A DNA stretch of 6,444 nucleotides, taken from assembly GCA_903889795.1 (NCBI GenBank), contig CAISYW010000155.1, positions 1 to 6,444 on the forward strand, written 5' to 3'. Below, piece by piece: positions 6,269 to 6,444 of this stretch (position 1 is the first letter of the stretch; each line of letters begins with the position of its first letter). The position numbers and the translations under genes were made by a program. The notes under the pieces were generated by a model. It saw only the letters and a program-made list of their open reading frames with translations. It was not told the DNA's origin and did no database searches. This stretch comes from an uncultured Chlamydiae bacterium. Its GTDB lineage: Bacteria > Chlamydiota > Chlamydiia > Chlamydiales > SM23-39.

Positions 6269-6444
6269 ATGGCTTCAAAAGCAAGAATTATTGGAACGGG
6301 TTCCTATCTTCCTGAGCGTGTTTTGTCGAATGGCGATCTTGAAAAGATGGTCGATACAAACGATGAATGGATTGTTACGCGGACAGGAATGCGCGAGAGA
6401 CGGATCGCGCGCGCCGATGAGTTTTCATCGGATATGGGGATCGC
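6269..6444 (+). CDS. fabH: Beta-ketoacyl-ACP synthase III (FabH), N-terminal part, partial
   Basis: The first 58 codons of FabH, cut by the right edge. FabH condenses acetyl-CoA with malonyl-ACP to start type II fatty-acid synthesis in the cytoplasm. The N-terminus is diagnostic: ARIIGTGSYLPERVLSN, then DLEKMVDTNDEWIVTRTGMRERR, nearly identical to E. coli FabH. W34 and R38 correspond to E. coli W32 and R36, which contact CoA. The catalytic Cys, His and Asn lie beyond the window. ATG at 6269 places the conserved start two residues longer than E. coli; the ribosome-binding site is weak (AAGAAAA about 8 nt upstream). It is divergent from recR across a 212-bp AT-rich spacer. In Chlamydia fabH is followed by fabD-fabG-acpP, so these are expected to the right (inference). 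Confidence 0.97.
   Translation, partial: MASKARIIGTGSYLPERVLSNGDLEKMVDTNDEWIVTRTGMRERRIARADEFSSDMGI

Noticed and set aside
1..6444. Mobile elements, CRISPR, defence systems or structural RNA genes
   Set aside because: No direct-repeat arrays, transposase-like frames, tRNA/rRNA signatures or unexplained gene clusters were found; nearly all of the window is accounted for by recognised housekeeping and envelope genes.

Overview
The window reads as an ordinary chromosomal segment of a Chlamydiae-phylum bacterium, more likely an environmental lineage (Parachlamydia/Waddlia/Simkania-like) than a Chlamydia pathogen. Two things support this. The gene order fabH < > recR-bamA(omp85)-skp(ompH)-lpxD with pdh genes nearby is the order I recall from Chlamydia. 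The Skp protein also closely resembles chlamydial OmpH in layout. Base composition is moderate, neither strongly AT- nor GC-rich. Genus cannot be fixed from the sequence alone. Organism and synteny statements rest on memory of these genomes, not on a search.

Layout from left to right: (1) 1-141, plus strand, the last 46 codons of a dihydrolipoamide acyltransferase (pyruvate dehydrogenase E2, pdhC). (2) 170-1090, minus strand, a CorA-family divalent-cation transporter, convergent with pdhC across a 28-bp gap. (3) 1091-1225, a non-coding spacer holding a long, nearly perfect palindrome. (4) 1226-5363, minus strand, the outer-membrane biogenesis block transcribed bamA -> skp -> lpxD. (5) 5364-5456, a 93-bp spacer with a good sigma70-type promoter candidate for bamA. 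(6) 5457-6056, minus strand, recR. (7) 6057-6268, an AT-rich divergent intergenic region. (8) 6269 to the right edge, plus strand, the first 58 codons of fabH.

The block forms an envelope module. BamA inserts beta-barrel proteins in the outer membrane, Skp escorts unfolded barrels across the periplasm, LpxD adds the N-linked acyl chain in lipid A synthesis, and FabH starts the fatty-acid chains that feed LpxD through acyl-ACP. RecR (recombinational repair) lies between them as a positional neighbour without an obvious functional link.

I see no tRNA, rRNA, CRISPR array, insertion sequence, phage gene or unknown multi-gene system. The items worth a second look are small: the palindrome after lpxD, a lipobox-like signal peptide on Skp, a modified CorA selectivity loop, and symmetric elements between recR and fabH.
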